From Rhodanobacter sp. Root480 (GTDB lineage Bacteria; Pseudomonadota; Gammaproteobacteria; Xanthomonadales; Rhodanobacteraceae), in NCBI RefSeq assembly GCF_001426645.1, contig NZ_LMEX01000001.1:944755-1008754 (forward strand): 64,000 nt of DNA, in the 5' to 3' direction. Made by a program: the position numbers and the translations under genes. Shown one piece after another: positions 56,133 through 64,000 of the stretch. Position 1 is the stretch's first letter, and every line of letters starts with the position of its first letter. The notes under the pieces are model-generated. The model saw nothing but the letters and a program-made list of their open reading frames with translations, made no database searches and was not told the DNA's origin.

Positions 56133-57224
56133 CTACATACCGCGAGACACCTTCTTGCCAAACTTGCTGCAGCCGAGAATCGATCCGCTCAACCCGGAAT
56201 GATTGAACGCGCTGATGTGCGGTTGCATGGTGACCTTGACGGTATCGCCATCCTTTTTTACCTCCACGATCCGCTCGATGCCGGCATCCGATCCGAAACT
56301 GAAGTTCTGGCTGGTGTACACGTTGCCCGAACCGTAATCCGTGTCTACATGCCCGGCATAAACGTCGCGGGAGCCACCAAGCACCGCTGAAATGCTGGTC
56401 ACCAGGTAATACTCGCCAAGCTTCATCCGGGAGAACTGGAACTCGCCGTTTTCGTTGGGCTTCGCTTCCATCCTCGCGACGACCAGGTCCGGATCCGTGA
56501 CCACCTGATCCTTGCCTCGTTTTGCCTTCTTGCCGAGTGCGAGGATCTGTTGCAAATACGGCGTCACGGGATATAGAAGCACCGGCTGGCTTCCCAACAC
56601 GAGATTTCCCCGCCAACTCCCGCACACTTGCCCCCTGATGGTCGAGCGCCCCGGCTCCAGCGCGGCTTTGGCCGCAGCCAGATCAAACGGTACGTCCGGC
56701 TTGAGGATATTCACGACCGGCTTGGTCACGGGAATCGTGGTGCGCGACTGTTCCAGAGTCTCCGCCGTCATGGCAGGTTCGAACTGATTCGGCACGGCGG
56801 GCCGACCGGCCTCGAACTTGCCGACCATCGCGCACAGCCGCTCCGGCACGCCTTTGCTCGCGTTGCCGGGCGGCACAATCGAGGTAAATGAAATCCCGGA
56901 CGGTTGCTGAACCTGGACCAGCGTCGGTACGGGAGACGGCGGCTTGCCGATCCCCATGCTGGGATTCGGGCTGCTGTAGTCCGGCTCGATGGCAATCACG
57001 TATCCGTCGGCGGCGGCTATCTTCCGCACATCGTCGAACGTCTGCCGCACGCTGAGTCCGGCGTGAGTGGATGTCGCCGTGAAAAGCCGCGCGCCATCGC
57101 TCGCCGTGACTACATGCAGGCTATCCGCACATAACGCCGTGGCCATGCCGATGGCAGGTGCCGCCATCAGAGCCAGAAACAGGACAATTGTCCGCGCCCA
57201 TCGCTTATTCAACGAAATAATCAT
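56133..57224 (-). CDS. Exported protein of unknown family
   Basis: 363 residues with a GGAGG ribosome binding site directly before the ATG and a signal peptide at about 1-28 (TIVLFLALMAAPAIGMATA). I do not recognise a domain. The middle has a Pro-rich stretch (GIGKPPSPVPTLVQVQQP). The C-terminal half is beta-rich, with NENGEFQFSRMKLGEYYLVTS, which resembles a carboxypeptidase-regulatory-like (Cna-B/CarboxypepD_reg) strand pattern, then IERIVEVKKDGDTVKVT. It is probably periplasmic or on the cell surface. Confidence 0.75.
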   Translation of the reverse strand: MIISLNKRWARTIVLFLALMAAPAIGMATALCADSLHVVTASDGARLFTATSTHAGLSVRQTFDDVRKIAAADGYVIAIEPDYSSPNPSMGIGKPPSPVPTLVQVQQPSGISFTSIVPPGNASKGVPERLCAMVGKFEAGRPAVPNQFEPAMTAETLEQSRTTIPVTKPVVNILKPDVPFDLAAAKAALEPGRSTIRGQVCGSWRGNLVLGSQPVLLYPVTPYLQQILALGKKAKRGKDQVVTDPDLVVARMEAKPNENGEFQFSRMKLGEYYLVTSISAVLGGSRDVYAGHVDTDYGSGNVYTSQNFSFGSDAGIERIVEVKKDGDTVKVTMQPHISAFNHSGLSGSILGCSKFGKKVSRGM

Positions 57225-57474
57225 CGATCCTCCATGACATGTACCCAATGGACATCCACGTGCCCACGTTCGACGAACCATGCGCCCCACGCGCCCCGCG
57301 AATCCCGAGACCAGTGATCATCGAACGGGACCGTCCACGGTGCGGGAGCATAGCATCCGGCAACGAGCACGGTAGTGCCGACGCCATAGCACGATGCGCC
57401 CAGGCAAACCGCCTCACAGGCTCTGAACATCGCCACGTCCTATGCTTGCCCGATCGCAACCGCGGGCAGGCGCC

Positions 57475-58905
57475 ATGTTGAACAAGAGCTACCCCTACTA
57501 CCTCGCCAACCAGCCACAGCAACCGAACACCGACCTCGTCGTGCGCGACAAATACAGCGGCAGGATCGCCACCCGCGTGGCGGTGCCGGACGCGAAGACG
57601 GTCGAGAAGGCCATCGCCGCCGCGGTGAAAGCCACCACGCCGATGCGCAACTTCAAGCCCTGGGCGCGGCAGGCGGTACTGCGCCATTGCGTGCAGCGCT
57701 TCAGCGAGCGCCGCGATGAGCTGGCCGAGGCCTTGTGCATCGAGGCCGGCAAGCCGATTCGCGATTCCGCCGGCGAGGTGACGCGGCTGATCGAGACCTT
57801 CCAGATCGCCGCCGAGGAATCCGTGCGCATCAACGGCGAGACGCTGAACCTGGAACTGGCCAGCCGTCTGGATGGCTATCACGGCTACACGAAGCGCGTG
57901 CCGCTGGGACCGGTGTCGTTCATCACGCCATTCAATTTCCCGCTGAACCTGGTGGCGCACAAGGTCGCCCCCGCCATCGCCGCAGGCTGCCCGTTCGTGC
58001 TGAAACCGGCGGAGAAAACCCCGATCGGGGCGCTGATCATCGGCGAGATCCTGGCCGAGACGGATCTGCCCAGGGGCGCGTTCTCGATCCTCCCCATCGA
58101 TGGCGAGCACGCCTCGCCACTGGTCGAGGACGAGCGCTTCAAACTCCTCTCGTTCACCGGCAGCCAGATCGGCTGGGACCTGAAGGCGCGTGCCGGCCGC
58201 AAGAAAGTGGTGCTGGAACTGGGCGGCAACGCCGCCTGCATCGTCGATGCGGACCAGGGCCCGCACCTGAAGCACGTGGTCGAGCGGCTGATCTTCGGCG
58301 CGTTCTACCAGTCCGGCCAGAGCTGCATCGGTGTGCAGCGCATCCATGCGCACGACGACATCTACGACGCCCTGAAGAAACGGCTGGTGGCGGCCACGAA
58401 AAAGCTGAAAAGCGGCGACCCGAAAAAGGACGACACCTTCCTCGGCCCGATGATCGACGAAGCGGCCGCCAAACGCCTGCACGGCTGGATCGAGGAAGCG
58501 CGCGAAGCCGGCGGCAAGCTGCTGTGCGGCGGCAAGCGCGAGGGCAACATGCTGCAGGCCACGCTGATGGAAAACGTGCCGGCCGACGCCAAGGCCAACC
58601 GCATGGAAGCGTTCGGCCCGTTCGCCCTGCTGCAGCGCTACAGCACGTTCGACGAGGCCATCGCGATGGTCAACGATTCGGACTACGGCCTGCAGGCGGG
58701 CATCTTCACCGACAGCCTGGACCACGCCATGCGCGCCTGGAACGAGCTGGACCAGGGCGGCGTGATCGTCAACGACATCCCCAGCTTCCGCGTGGACAGC
58801 ATGCCCTACGGCGGCGGCAAGCTGTCCGGCTTCGGCCGCGAAGGTATCCGCTACGCGATCGAGGACATGACCGAGATCCGGCTGATGGTGATGCGCGAGT
58901 CCTGA
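57475..58905 (+). CDS. Aldehyde dehydrogenase
   Basis: 476 residues, NAD(P)-dependent aldehyde dehydrogenase superfamily. GPVSFITPFNFPLNLVAHK (substrate pocket and Asn), KPAEKTP (Lys), FTGSQIGWDLKARAG, VLELGGNAACIVDAD (general base Glu) and GQSCIGVQR (nucleophile Cys) are present. GPFALLQRYSTFDEAI and PYGGGKLSGFGREG come later. It oxidises an aldehyde to an acid; the substrate is unknown. The neighbours give no clue. Confidence 0.9.
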   Translation: MLNKSYPYYLANQPQQPNTDLVVRDKYSGRIATRVAVPDAKTVEKAIAAAVKATTPMRNFKPWARQAVLRHCVQRFSERRDELAEALCIEAGKPIRDSAGEVTRLIETFQIAAEESVRINGETLNLELASRLDGYHGYTKRVPLGPVSFITPFNFPLNLVAHKVAPAIAAGCPFVLKPAEKTPIGALIIGEILAETDLPRGAFSILPIDGEHASPLVEDERFKLLSFTGSQIGWDLKARAGRKKVVLELGGNAACIVDADQGPHLKHVVERLIFGAFYQSGQSCIGVQRIHAHDDIYDALKKRLVAATKKLKSGDPKKDDTFLGPMIDEAAAKRLHGWIEEAREAGGKLLCGGKREGNMLQATLMENVPADAKANRMEAFGPFALLQRYSTFDEAIAMVNDSDYGLQAGIFTDSLDHAMRAWNELDQGGVIVNDIPSFRVDSMPYGGGKLSGFGREGIRYAIEDMTEIRLMVMRES

Positions 58906-58912
58906 CCCACTC

Positions 58913-58990
58913 TGTGGGAGCGACTTCAGTCGCGATGCTTCTGCTCTGGAATCCGCGGCAAAGAGCATCGCGACTGAAGTCGCTCCCACA
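58913..58990. repeat. REP-like pair after the aldehyde dehydrogenase
   Basis: Two GACTTCAGTC-type arms (TGTGGGAGCGACTTCAGTCG and its reverse complement with CTCCCACA) face each other. The terminal bases differ from other copies (TGTGGGAG instead of TGTAGGAG) symmetrically in both arms, which suggests compensatory change or gene conversion. Confidence 0.9.
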
Positions 58991-59083
58991 GCCGCCCCAC
59001 AAGCCATTCCTACAGCATCTGGCCGGTACCGCCGCGCCACGCATTGCGCCATCATCCCCAGCATCTCCTCGCGGAGCGGTGCC

Positions 59084-60517
59084 ATGACCACGCTTGTGTT
59101 CGTCCACGGCTGGAGCGTCACCAACACCTCGACCTACGGGCAACTGCCGCGGCAGTTGCAGCAGCAGGCTGTCGCGGCCGGGATGCCATTGACGCTGGCG
59201 GACATCTGGCTCTCGGAATACGTGAGTTTCGACGACGCGGTGACCATGGCCGACCTGGTGCGCGCGTTCGACCACGCGCTGCGCGACCTGCACCTGCTGG
59301 ACGCAAGCATTGCCTGCATCACCCATTCCACCGGCGGTCCGGTGGTGCGCGAATGGCTGCGTGCGCAGCGCGACAAACCCGGCAGCCACAGCACCATCAA
59401 GCTGAGCCACCTGGTGATGCTGGCGCCCGCCAACTACGGCTCTGCCCTGGCGCAGCTTGGAAAGGGCACGCTGGGCAAGTTGAAGTCGTGGTGGAACGGG
59501 GTGGAGCCGGGCCAGCGCATCCTGGACTGGCTGGCACTGGGCAGTGATGCGTCGCTGTCGCTGAATCTGGATTACATCCATGGCGCCGATCCCACCAGCG
59601 TGGGCCAGTACCTGTTCGTGCTGACCGGCGACCGTCCCGACCGCGCGTTCTACGATCACCTCAACAGCTACACCGGCGAGGACGGCTCCGACGGCGTGGT
59701 GCGCATCGCCGCCGCCAACCTCAACGCGCGCCACGCGGTGCTGGCGTCCGACGGCAAGGCCGCCACGGTGGACACCCTGGCGCTGAACCTGCAGCGCGGT
59801 CCCCGCTGCGCGTTCAAGCTGATCGCCGGTGCGTCGCACTCCGGCGATGCGCACGGGATCATGGCCAGTGCCGCGCCCGCCACCGTGGACGCGATCCTGC
59901 GCTGCCTGCAGGTGCGCGGCGCCGCGGCGTACGCCGCGCTGTGCACTGCATTCGAGCAGGAGAACGACGCACGCGATGCGGACAAGGTGGAGCTGGAACC
60001 GGCCGGTCCGTTTGCCCCGCGCGTGCACATCCACGACCCGCGCAGCCTGCTGATCGTGCGCCTGTCCGACGAGGCAGGCGAGCCGCTGCCGGAGGCCGGC
60101 TTCCTGCTCACCGCAGGCGCGCAGGCCAGTCCCGACCTGATGCCCGACGGCTTCCTGGTCGACCGCCAGGCCAATGCAAAAACCCGCGCGACATCGCTAT
60201 ATCTCAACTACAGCCTGCTGGCTGGGGATGCTCGCGTGGCCGACCCGCGCAACAGCCGCAAGACCTTGCGCGCGGCGGTGGCCAGTCATCGCCCGTACGG
60301 GGCAAGAGTGCAGCCGGCCGATCTCGCCGGGCTGGTGCACCATGCGCTGGCACAAAGCGCGGCGGCCGACGACCTGTTCAACATGCTGGGCGCGCACCAG
60401 ACCACGGTGCTGGACGTGGTGTTGCCGAGGCACGTGCATGAGGGCGTGTTCCGCCTGACCCGCGACCTCGCACCACACGACTTCCACAACCCTGTACCCG
60501 GTCCGCTCATCAGCTGA
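59084..60517 (+). CDS. Alpha/beta hydrolase, lipase-like
   Basis: 477 residues. The start LVFVHGWSV is the oxyanion loop of alpha/beta hydrolases; the nucleophile is in THSTGGPVVREWL (GxSxG replaced by HSTGG, as in some lipases). LDYIHGADPTSVGQ, DGVVRIAAANL and AGASHSGDAHGIM supply the likely acid and His. The last ~170 residues do not belong to the core fold and may bind substrate. There is no signal peptide, so it is cytoplasmic or exported by another route. Phospholipase or esterase activity is inferred. Confidence 0.75.
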   Translation: MTTLVFVHGWSVTNTSTYGQLPRQLQQQAVAAGMPLTLADIWLSEYVSFDDAVTMADLVRAFDHALRDLHLLDASIACITHSTGGPVVREWLRAQRDKPGSHSTIKLSHLVMLAPANYGSALAQLGKGTLGKLKSWWNGVEPGQRILDWLALGSDASLSLNLDYIHGADPTSVGQYLFVLTGDRPDRAFYDHLNSYTGEDGSDGVVRIAAANLNARHAVLASDGKAATVDTLALNLQRGPRCAFKLIAGASHSGDAHGIMASAAPATVDAILRCLQVRGAAAYAALCTAFEQENDARDADKVELEPAGPFAPRVHIHDPRSLLIVRLSDEAGEPLPEAGFLLTAGAQASPDLMPDGFLVDRQANAKTRATSLYLNYSLLAGDARVADPRNSRKTLRAAVASHRPYGARVQPADLAGLVHHALAQSAAADDLFNMLGAHQTTVLDVVLPRHVHEGVFRLTRDLAPHDFHNPVPGPLIS

Positions 60518-60622
60518 GGAGCCTCAGCTGCCGTTGTGGTTTTTGGCCTATGATCGCGCTCGCTCCGCCCGGTCGAGACGTGCCCCGCACGCTGTCCACG
60601 GGTGGCCACATCGAAAGCGCAC

Positions 60623-63600
60623 ATGCAAAAGAAACCCGTCTTCTTCGATCCTACCGGCCGCCGCGCCGGTCGGGTTTCGCTGCTGGTCCTGCTGGCTGGC
60701 GTCATCAGTACCTTGTTCGTGGTGGCCTGCGCCGTCAGCCTGTTCGTGGGGCCGACCATGGGCGGCCTGCATATCGGTGAGCATGCCCGCACGCGCCACG
60801 CGCTGGCCAACGTCAAGGCCGCCGCGCCGGAACTGCTGAAGCCCGCCGCGAAACTGGCCGCCGAAGTCCGCGCCCGCCAGAAACAGCTGCACGCGCCGCA
60901 CACCCACGCCAGCAAGGCGCCCGCCACCCACGTGCCGCCGCTGTCGCTGGACAAGCCCACCGACCGGCCGCTGGCAATTGGCTTCTACGTCAACTGGGAC
61001 GACAACAGCTATGCCTCGCTGAAGCGCAGTCTGCCGCAACTGGATTGGGTGATCCCGTCGTGGATGAGCCTCAGCGGCAAGGACATGGCGCTGCACACCA
61101 GCATCGACGCCAAGGCGATCGACCTGATTCGCCAGCAGAAGCCTTCCACCCCGATCCTGCCGCTGCTGCAGAACGCGGTGGACGCCAACTGGGATGGCCC
61201 AGGGCTGGCGCGCATGCTGGCCGACCCGGCGTTGCGGCAGGCGCGCATCGCGCAGATCGTGGCGTTCGTCGCGGCCAATCATTTCCAGGGCGTGACGGTC
61301 GACTTCGAGGAAGTGCCCGATACCGCGCAAGGCGACCTGAAAGCCTTCCTCGGCGAACTCAACGACGCGTTCGATCCGCATGGCTGGGGCATCGTGCTGT
61401 CGGTGCCGTTCGACGACGCCAACTGGGATTACGCCGGCTACGCCGACATCGTCGACTTCGTGGTGCTGATGGCCTACGACGAACATTGGGCCGGCAAGAC
61501 CCCGGGCAGCATCGCCGGCCAGCAATGGTTCGAGGACACGCTCGAAAAACGCATGAAGGACCTGGACCCCGACCAGACCATCGTGGCGATCGGCGGTTAC
61601 GGCTACGACTGGTCGCACGGCAACAATGCCGAGGCGCTGACCTTCCAGGACGCGATGGACCGGGCGTCGGATGCGCAGGCCGACATCAGTTTCGATCCGG
61701 ACACGCAGAACCCGCACTTCTCTTACGACGAAGACGACGGCACCACCCACCAGGTCTGGTTTCTCGACGGCGTCACCGCGTACAACCAGATCCACGCCGC
61801 CGACGAGTACAAGCCCTATGGCTATGCCCTGTGGCGTCTCGGCTCGGAAGACCCGTCGGTGTGGTCGGTGCTTGACCGCCGCTATGGCGCACGGGCGCCC
61901 GATCAATTGCGCTCGATCGGCGCGGGCGAGGACATCGACATCGAAGGCCAGGGCGAAGTGCTGGAGATCGCCTCGCAGCCATCGCCCGGCGCGCGCAAGA
62001 TCGAGGTCGACAAGGACGACGGCAGCATCGACGACGAAAGCTACGCCAGCCTGCCCAGCTCGTACGTGATCCAGCGCGCCGGCACGCTGCCGCACAAGAT
62101 CGCGCTGACCTTCGACGATGGCCCGGACCCGGAGTGGACACCGCAGATCCTCGATATCCTCAAGGCCAAACACGTGCCGGCCACGTTCTTCATCATCGGC
62201 GAGAACGCCGAGATGTCGCCAAAGCTGGTGCAGCGCGAAGTCGCCGAAGGCCACGATGTCGGCAACCACACCTTCACCCACCCCAACCTCGGCGAAAGCC
62301 CCGCCCGCATCGTGTCGCTGGAGCTCAACGCCACCCAGCGGCTGTTCGAGGCGCTCACCGGGCACTCGATGCGCCTGTTCCGCGCGCCCTACTTCGGCGA
62401 CGCCGAACCGACCACCGCCGACGAACTGGTGCCGATCCAGATCGCGCAGAAAATGGGCTACCTCTCGGTGGGCCTGCATGTGGATGCCGAAGACTGGCAG
62501 CGCCCCGGCGTCGATGCGATCGTGAAGAACGTGGTCGCCGGCATCGAAACCACCAACGTCGACCGCAAGGGCCAGGTCGTGCTGCTGCACGATGGCGGCG
62601 GCGAGCGCTCGCAAACCGTGGCCGCGCTGCCGCGCATCATCGACGGCCTGCGCGCGCAGGGTTATGAGTTCGTCACCGTCTCCGCACTGGCAGGGCTGAC
62701 CCAGGCGCAGACCATGCCCGCCATCCAGCCCGGTTCGGTGTCGCAGTGGGCCGACCGCATGGTGTTCCTGGGGCTGGGGTTTTTCGGCCACTTCATCCGC
62801 TGGCTGCTGACCACGGCGATCACGCTCGGTGTGGCGCGGCTGTTGATATTGGGCGGCCTGGCGCTGCTCAACCGCCGCCGCGAAAAGCGGCGCATCGTGC
62901 CGGTGCTCGGCGCCGAGCCGCCGTTGGTGTCAGTGCTGATTCCGGCCTACAACGAGGAAAAGGTGATCGCCAGCTCGATCCGGCAGATCCTCCGCAGCCA
63001 CTACACCAACCTCGAAGTGATCGTGGTCGACGACGGCTCGATCGACGCCACCTCCACCGTGGTACGCCAGCACTACGCCGACGAGCCGCGCGTGCGCCTG
63101 ATCACCATCCCCAACGGCGGCAAGGCGCACGCCGTCAACACCGCATTGCGCGAATCCCGCGGCACCGTGGTGGTGGCGCTGGACGCGGACACCCAGTTCG
63201 AGCCGGACACCATCCCGCACCTGGTGCGCTGGTTCGCCGACCCGAAGGTCGGGGCCGTGGCCGGCAACGCCAAAGTCGGCAACCGGATCAACCTGATCAC
63301 CTTGTGGCAGGCGCTGGAGTACATCACCGCGCAGAACCTGGAACGCCGCGCGCTGGCCGCGCTGGGCGCGATCACCGTGGTGCCCGGCGCCGTCGGCGCA
63401 TGGCGTCGCGAAGCACTGGAACAACTCGGTGGCTTCCCCGCCGACACCCTGGCCGAGGATCAGGACCTGACCATCGCGGTGCAGAAAGCCGGCTACACCA
63501 CCTTGTTCGATGCCGACGCCATCGCCTGGACCGAAGCGCCCGACACCGCACGCGGCCTCGCGCGCCAGCGCTTCCGCTGGTCGTACGGCACGCTGCAATG

Positions 63601-64000
63601 CCTGTGGAAACACCGCGACGCCACCTTCAACCCGCGCCACGGATCACTGGGCACGGTGGCACTGCCGCAGGTGTGGCTGTTCCAGATCCTGTTCTCGGTG
63701 GTCTCGCCACTGGTCGACCTGGTGCTGGTCTGGCAGATCGTGGCCACCACACTGGATTACCTGCAGCACCGCGGCCAGTTCGACGACACCAACCTGATCC
63801 GCATGCTGGTGTTCTACGCCGCCTTCATGGCCGTCGACCTCGCCGCCTCGGCCCTCGCCTTCGCGATGGAGAAGAAGGAAAAATGGAGCCTGCTGTGGTG
63901 GCTGGTACTGCAACGTTTCGGCTACCGCCAGCTGATGTATTACGTGGTGGTGCGCTCCGTCTGGACGGCCATCAAGGGCCCGTCGGTGGGCTGGGGCAAG
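60623..64000 (+). CDS. GH18-NodB-GT2 trifunctional fusion, 5' part
   Basis: 1126 residues are visible and the frame runs off the window. An N-terminal membrane anchor (about 19-43) leads to a GH18-like (chitinase) domain at about 110-410 (GVTVDFEEVPD is the catalytic segment). A NodB polysaccharide deacetylase domain follows at about 490-690 (LTFDDGPDPEW, GNHTFTHPN). A membrane helix near 715, then a GT2 domain from about 770 (VSVLIPAYNEE, VVDDGS, DADT, AEDQD and QRFRW) and more membrane helices complete it. One protein would polymerise, deacetylate and perhaps trim an extracellular amino-sugar polymer. Confidence 0.93.
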   Translation, partial: MQKKPVFFDPTGRRAGRVSLLVLLAGVISTLFVVACAVSLFVGPTMGGLHIGEHARTRHALANVKAAAPELLKPAAKLAAEVRARQKQLHAPHTHASKAPATHVPPLSLDKPTDRPLAIGFYVNWDDNSYASLKRSLPQLDWVIPSWMSLSGKDMALHTSIDAKAIDLIRQQKPSTPILPLLQNAVDANWDGPGLARMLADPALRQARIAQIVAFVAANHFQGVTVDFEEVPDTAQGDLKAFLGELNDAFDPHGWGIVLSVPFDDANWDYAGYADIVDFVVLMAYDEHWAGKTPGSIAGQQWFEDTLEKRMKDLDPDQTIVAIGGYGYDWSHGNNAEALTFQDAMDRASDAQADISFDPDTQNPHFSYDEDDGTTHQVWFLDGVTAYNQIHAADEYKPYGYALWRLGSEDPSVWSVLDRRYGARAPDQLRSIGAGEDIDIEGQGEVLEIASQPSPGARKIEVDKDDGSIDDESYASLPSSYVIQRAGTLPHKIALTFDDGPDPEWTPQILDILKAKHVPATFFIIGENAEMSPKLVQREVAEGHDVGNHTFTHPNLGESPARIVSLELNATQRLFEALTGHSMRLFRAPYFGDAEPTTADELVPIQIAQKMGYLSVGLHVDAEDWQRPGVDAIVKNVVAGIETTNVDRKGQVVLLHDGGGERSQTVAALPRIIDGLRAQGYEFVTVSALAGLTQAQTMPAIQPGSVSQWADRMVFLGLGFFGHFIRWLLTTAITLGVARLLILGGLALLNRRREKRRIVPVLGAEPPLVSVLIPAYNEEKVIASSIRQILRSHYTNLEVIVVDDGSIDATSTVVRQHYADEPRVRLITIPNGGKAHAVNTALRESRGTVVVALDADTQFEPDTIPHLVRWFADPKVGAVAGNAKVGNRINLITLWQALEYITAQNLERRALAALGAITVVPGAVGAWRREALEQLGGFPADTLAEDQDLTIAVQKAGYTTLFDADAIAWTEAPDTARGLARQRFRWSYGTLQCLWKHRDATFNPRHGSLGTVALPQVWLFQILFSVVSPLVDLVLVWQIVATTLDYLQHRGQFDDTNLIRMLVFYAAFMAVDLAASALAFAMEKKEKWSLLWWLVLQRFGYRQLMYYVVVRSVWTAIKGPSVGWGK

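Noticed and set aside
60548-62791. A 747-codon minus-strand frame opposite the GH18-NodB-GT2 gene
   Set aside because: It is antisense to catalytic motifs of three known domains, and there is no ribosome site or family match.

Overview
The window is high-GC, densely packed chromosomal DNA from a gammaproteobacterium. The best guess is the order Xanthomonadales/Lysobacterales, family Rhodanobacteraceae (Rhodanobacter/Dyella-like). The pointers are a putative type IV secretion effector with an XVIPCD-like C-terminus, an UbiM-like hydroxylase, a complete cbb3 oxidase locus, and many paired REP-like palindromes of the GTAGGAGCG type. Family-level placement is inference from protein memory, not from a search.

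Region 1-10 kb: the 3' part of a LysR regulator; a hipBA toxin-antitoxin pair with a near-leaderless, palindrome-embedded promoter; an ubiquinone-type FAD hydroxylase (UbiM-like); a MipA/OmpV outer membrane protein with a translationally coupled small gene, divergent from an OmpR/EnvZ-type two-component system; an exported protein with two tandem homologous domains; a relic of a second ubiM-like gene; and a CPBP-family membrane protein lacking the protease residues.

Region 10-21 kb is a defence/toxin island. It holds a type I restriction-modification operon (hsdM-hsdS-fic-hsdR-YgjP-type metalloprotease, all minus strand) whose HsdS carries an extra ~180-residue C-terminal domain. A RelA/SpoT-like HD hydrolase and a Phd/RelE-type toxin-antitoxin pair follow. 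Next come tRNA-Ser(UGA) and three tandem 167-bp units, each carrying a broken tRNA-Ser copy, and then serS.

Region 23-31 kb is a tightly coupled operon for arsenosugar biosynthesis: a TVP38/DedA-like membrane domain fused to a mercuric-reductase-like flavoprotein, a DUF3047 protein, ArsS-like radical SAM enzyme, ArsM-like methyltransferase and two glycosyltransferase-type proteins. Region 31-43 kb is housekeeping: sterol-desaturase-like protein, rarA, DUF1275 permease-like protein, lolA, ftsK, trxB, GNAT-type protein, aat, HD-GYP protein and ispG.

Region 43-49 kb is a cbb3 cytochrome oxidase operon (ccoNOQP, short FixH-like protein, ccoI, ccoS) behind a candidate FNR/Anr box. Region 49-51 kb holds a candidate antibacterial T4SS effector (M15 peptidase plus XVIPCD-like tail) with a signal-peptide-bearing putative immunity protein. 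Region 51-64 kb contains an acetyl-CoA hydrolase/transferase, a phospholipase-D/cardiolipin-synthase-like protein, xseA, an unrecognised exported protein, an aldehyde dehydrogenase, an alpha/beta hydrolase and the start of a GH18-NodB-GT2 fusion that runs off the window end.
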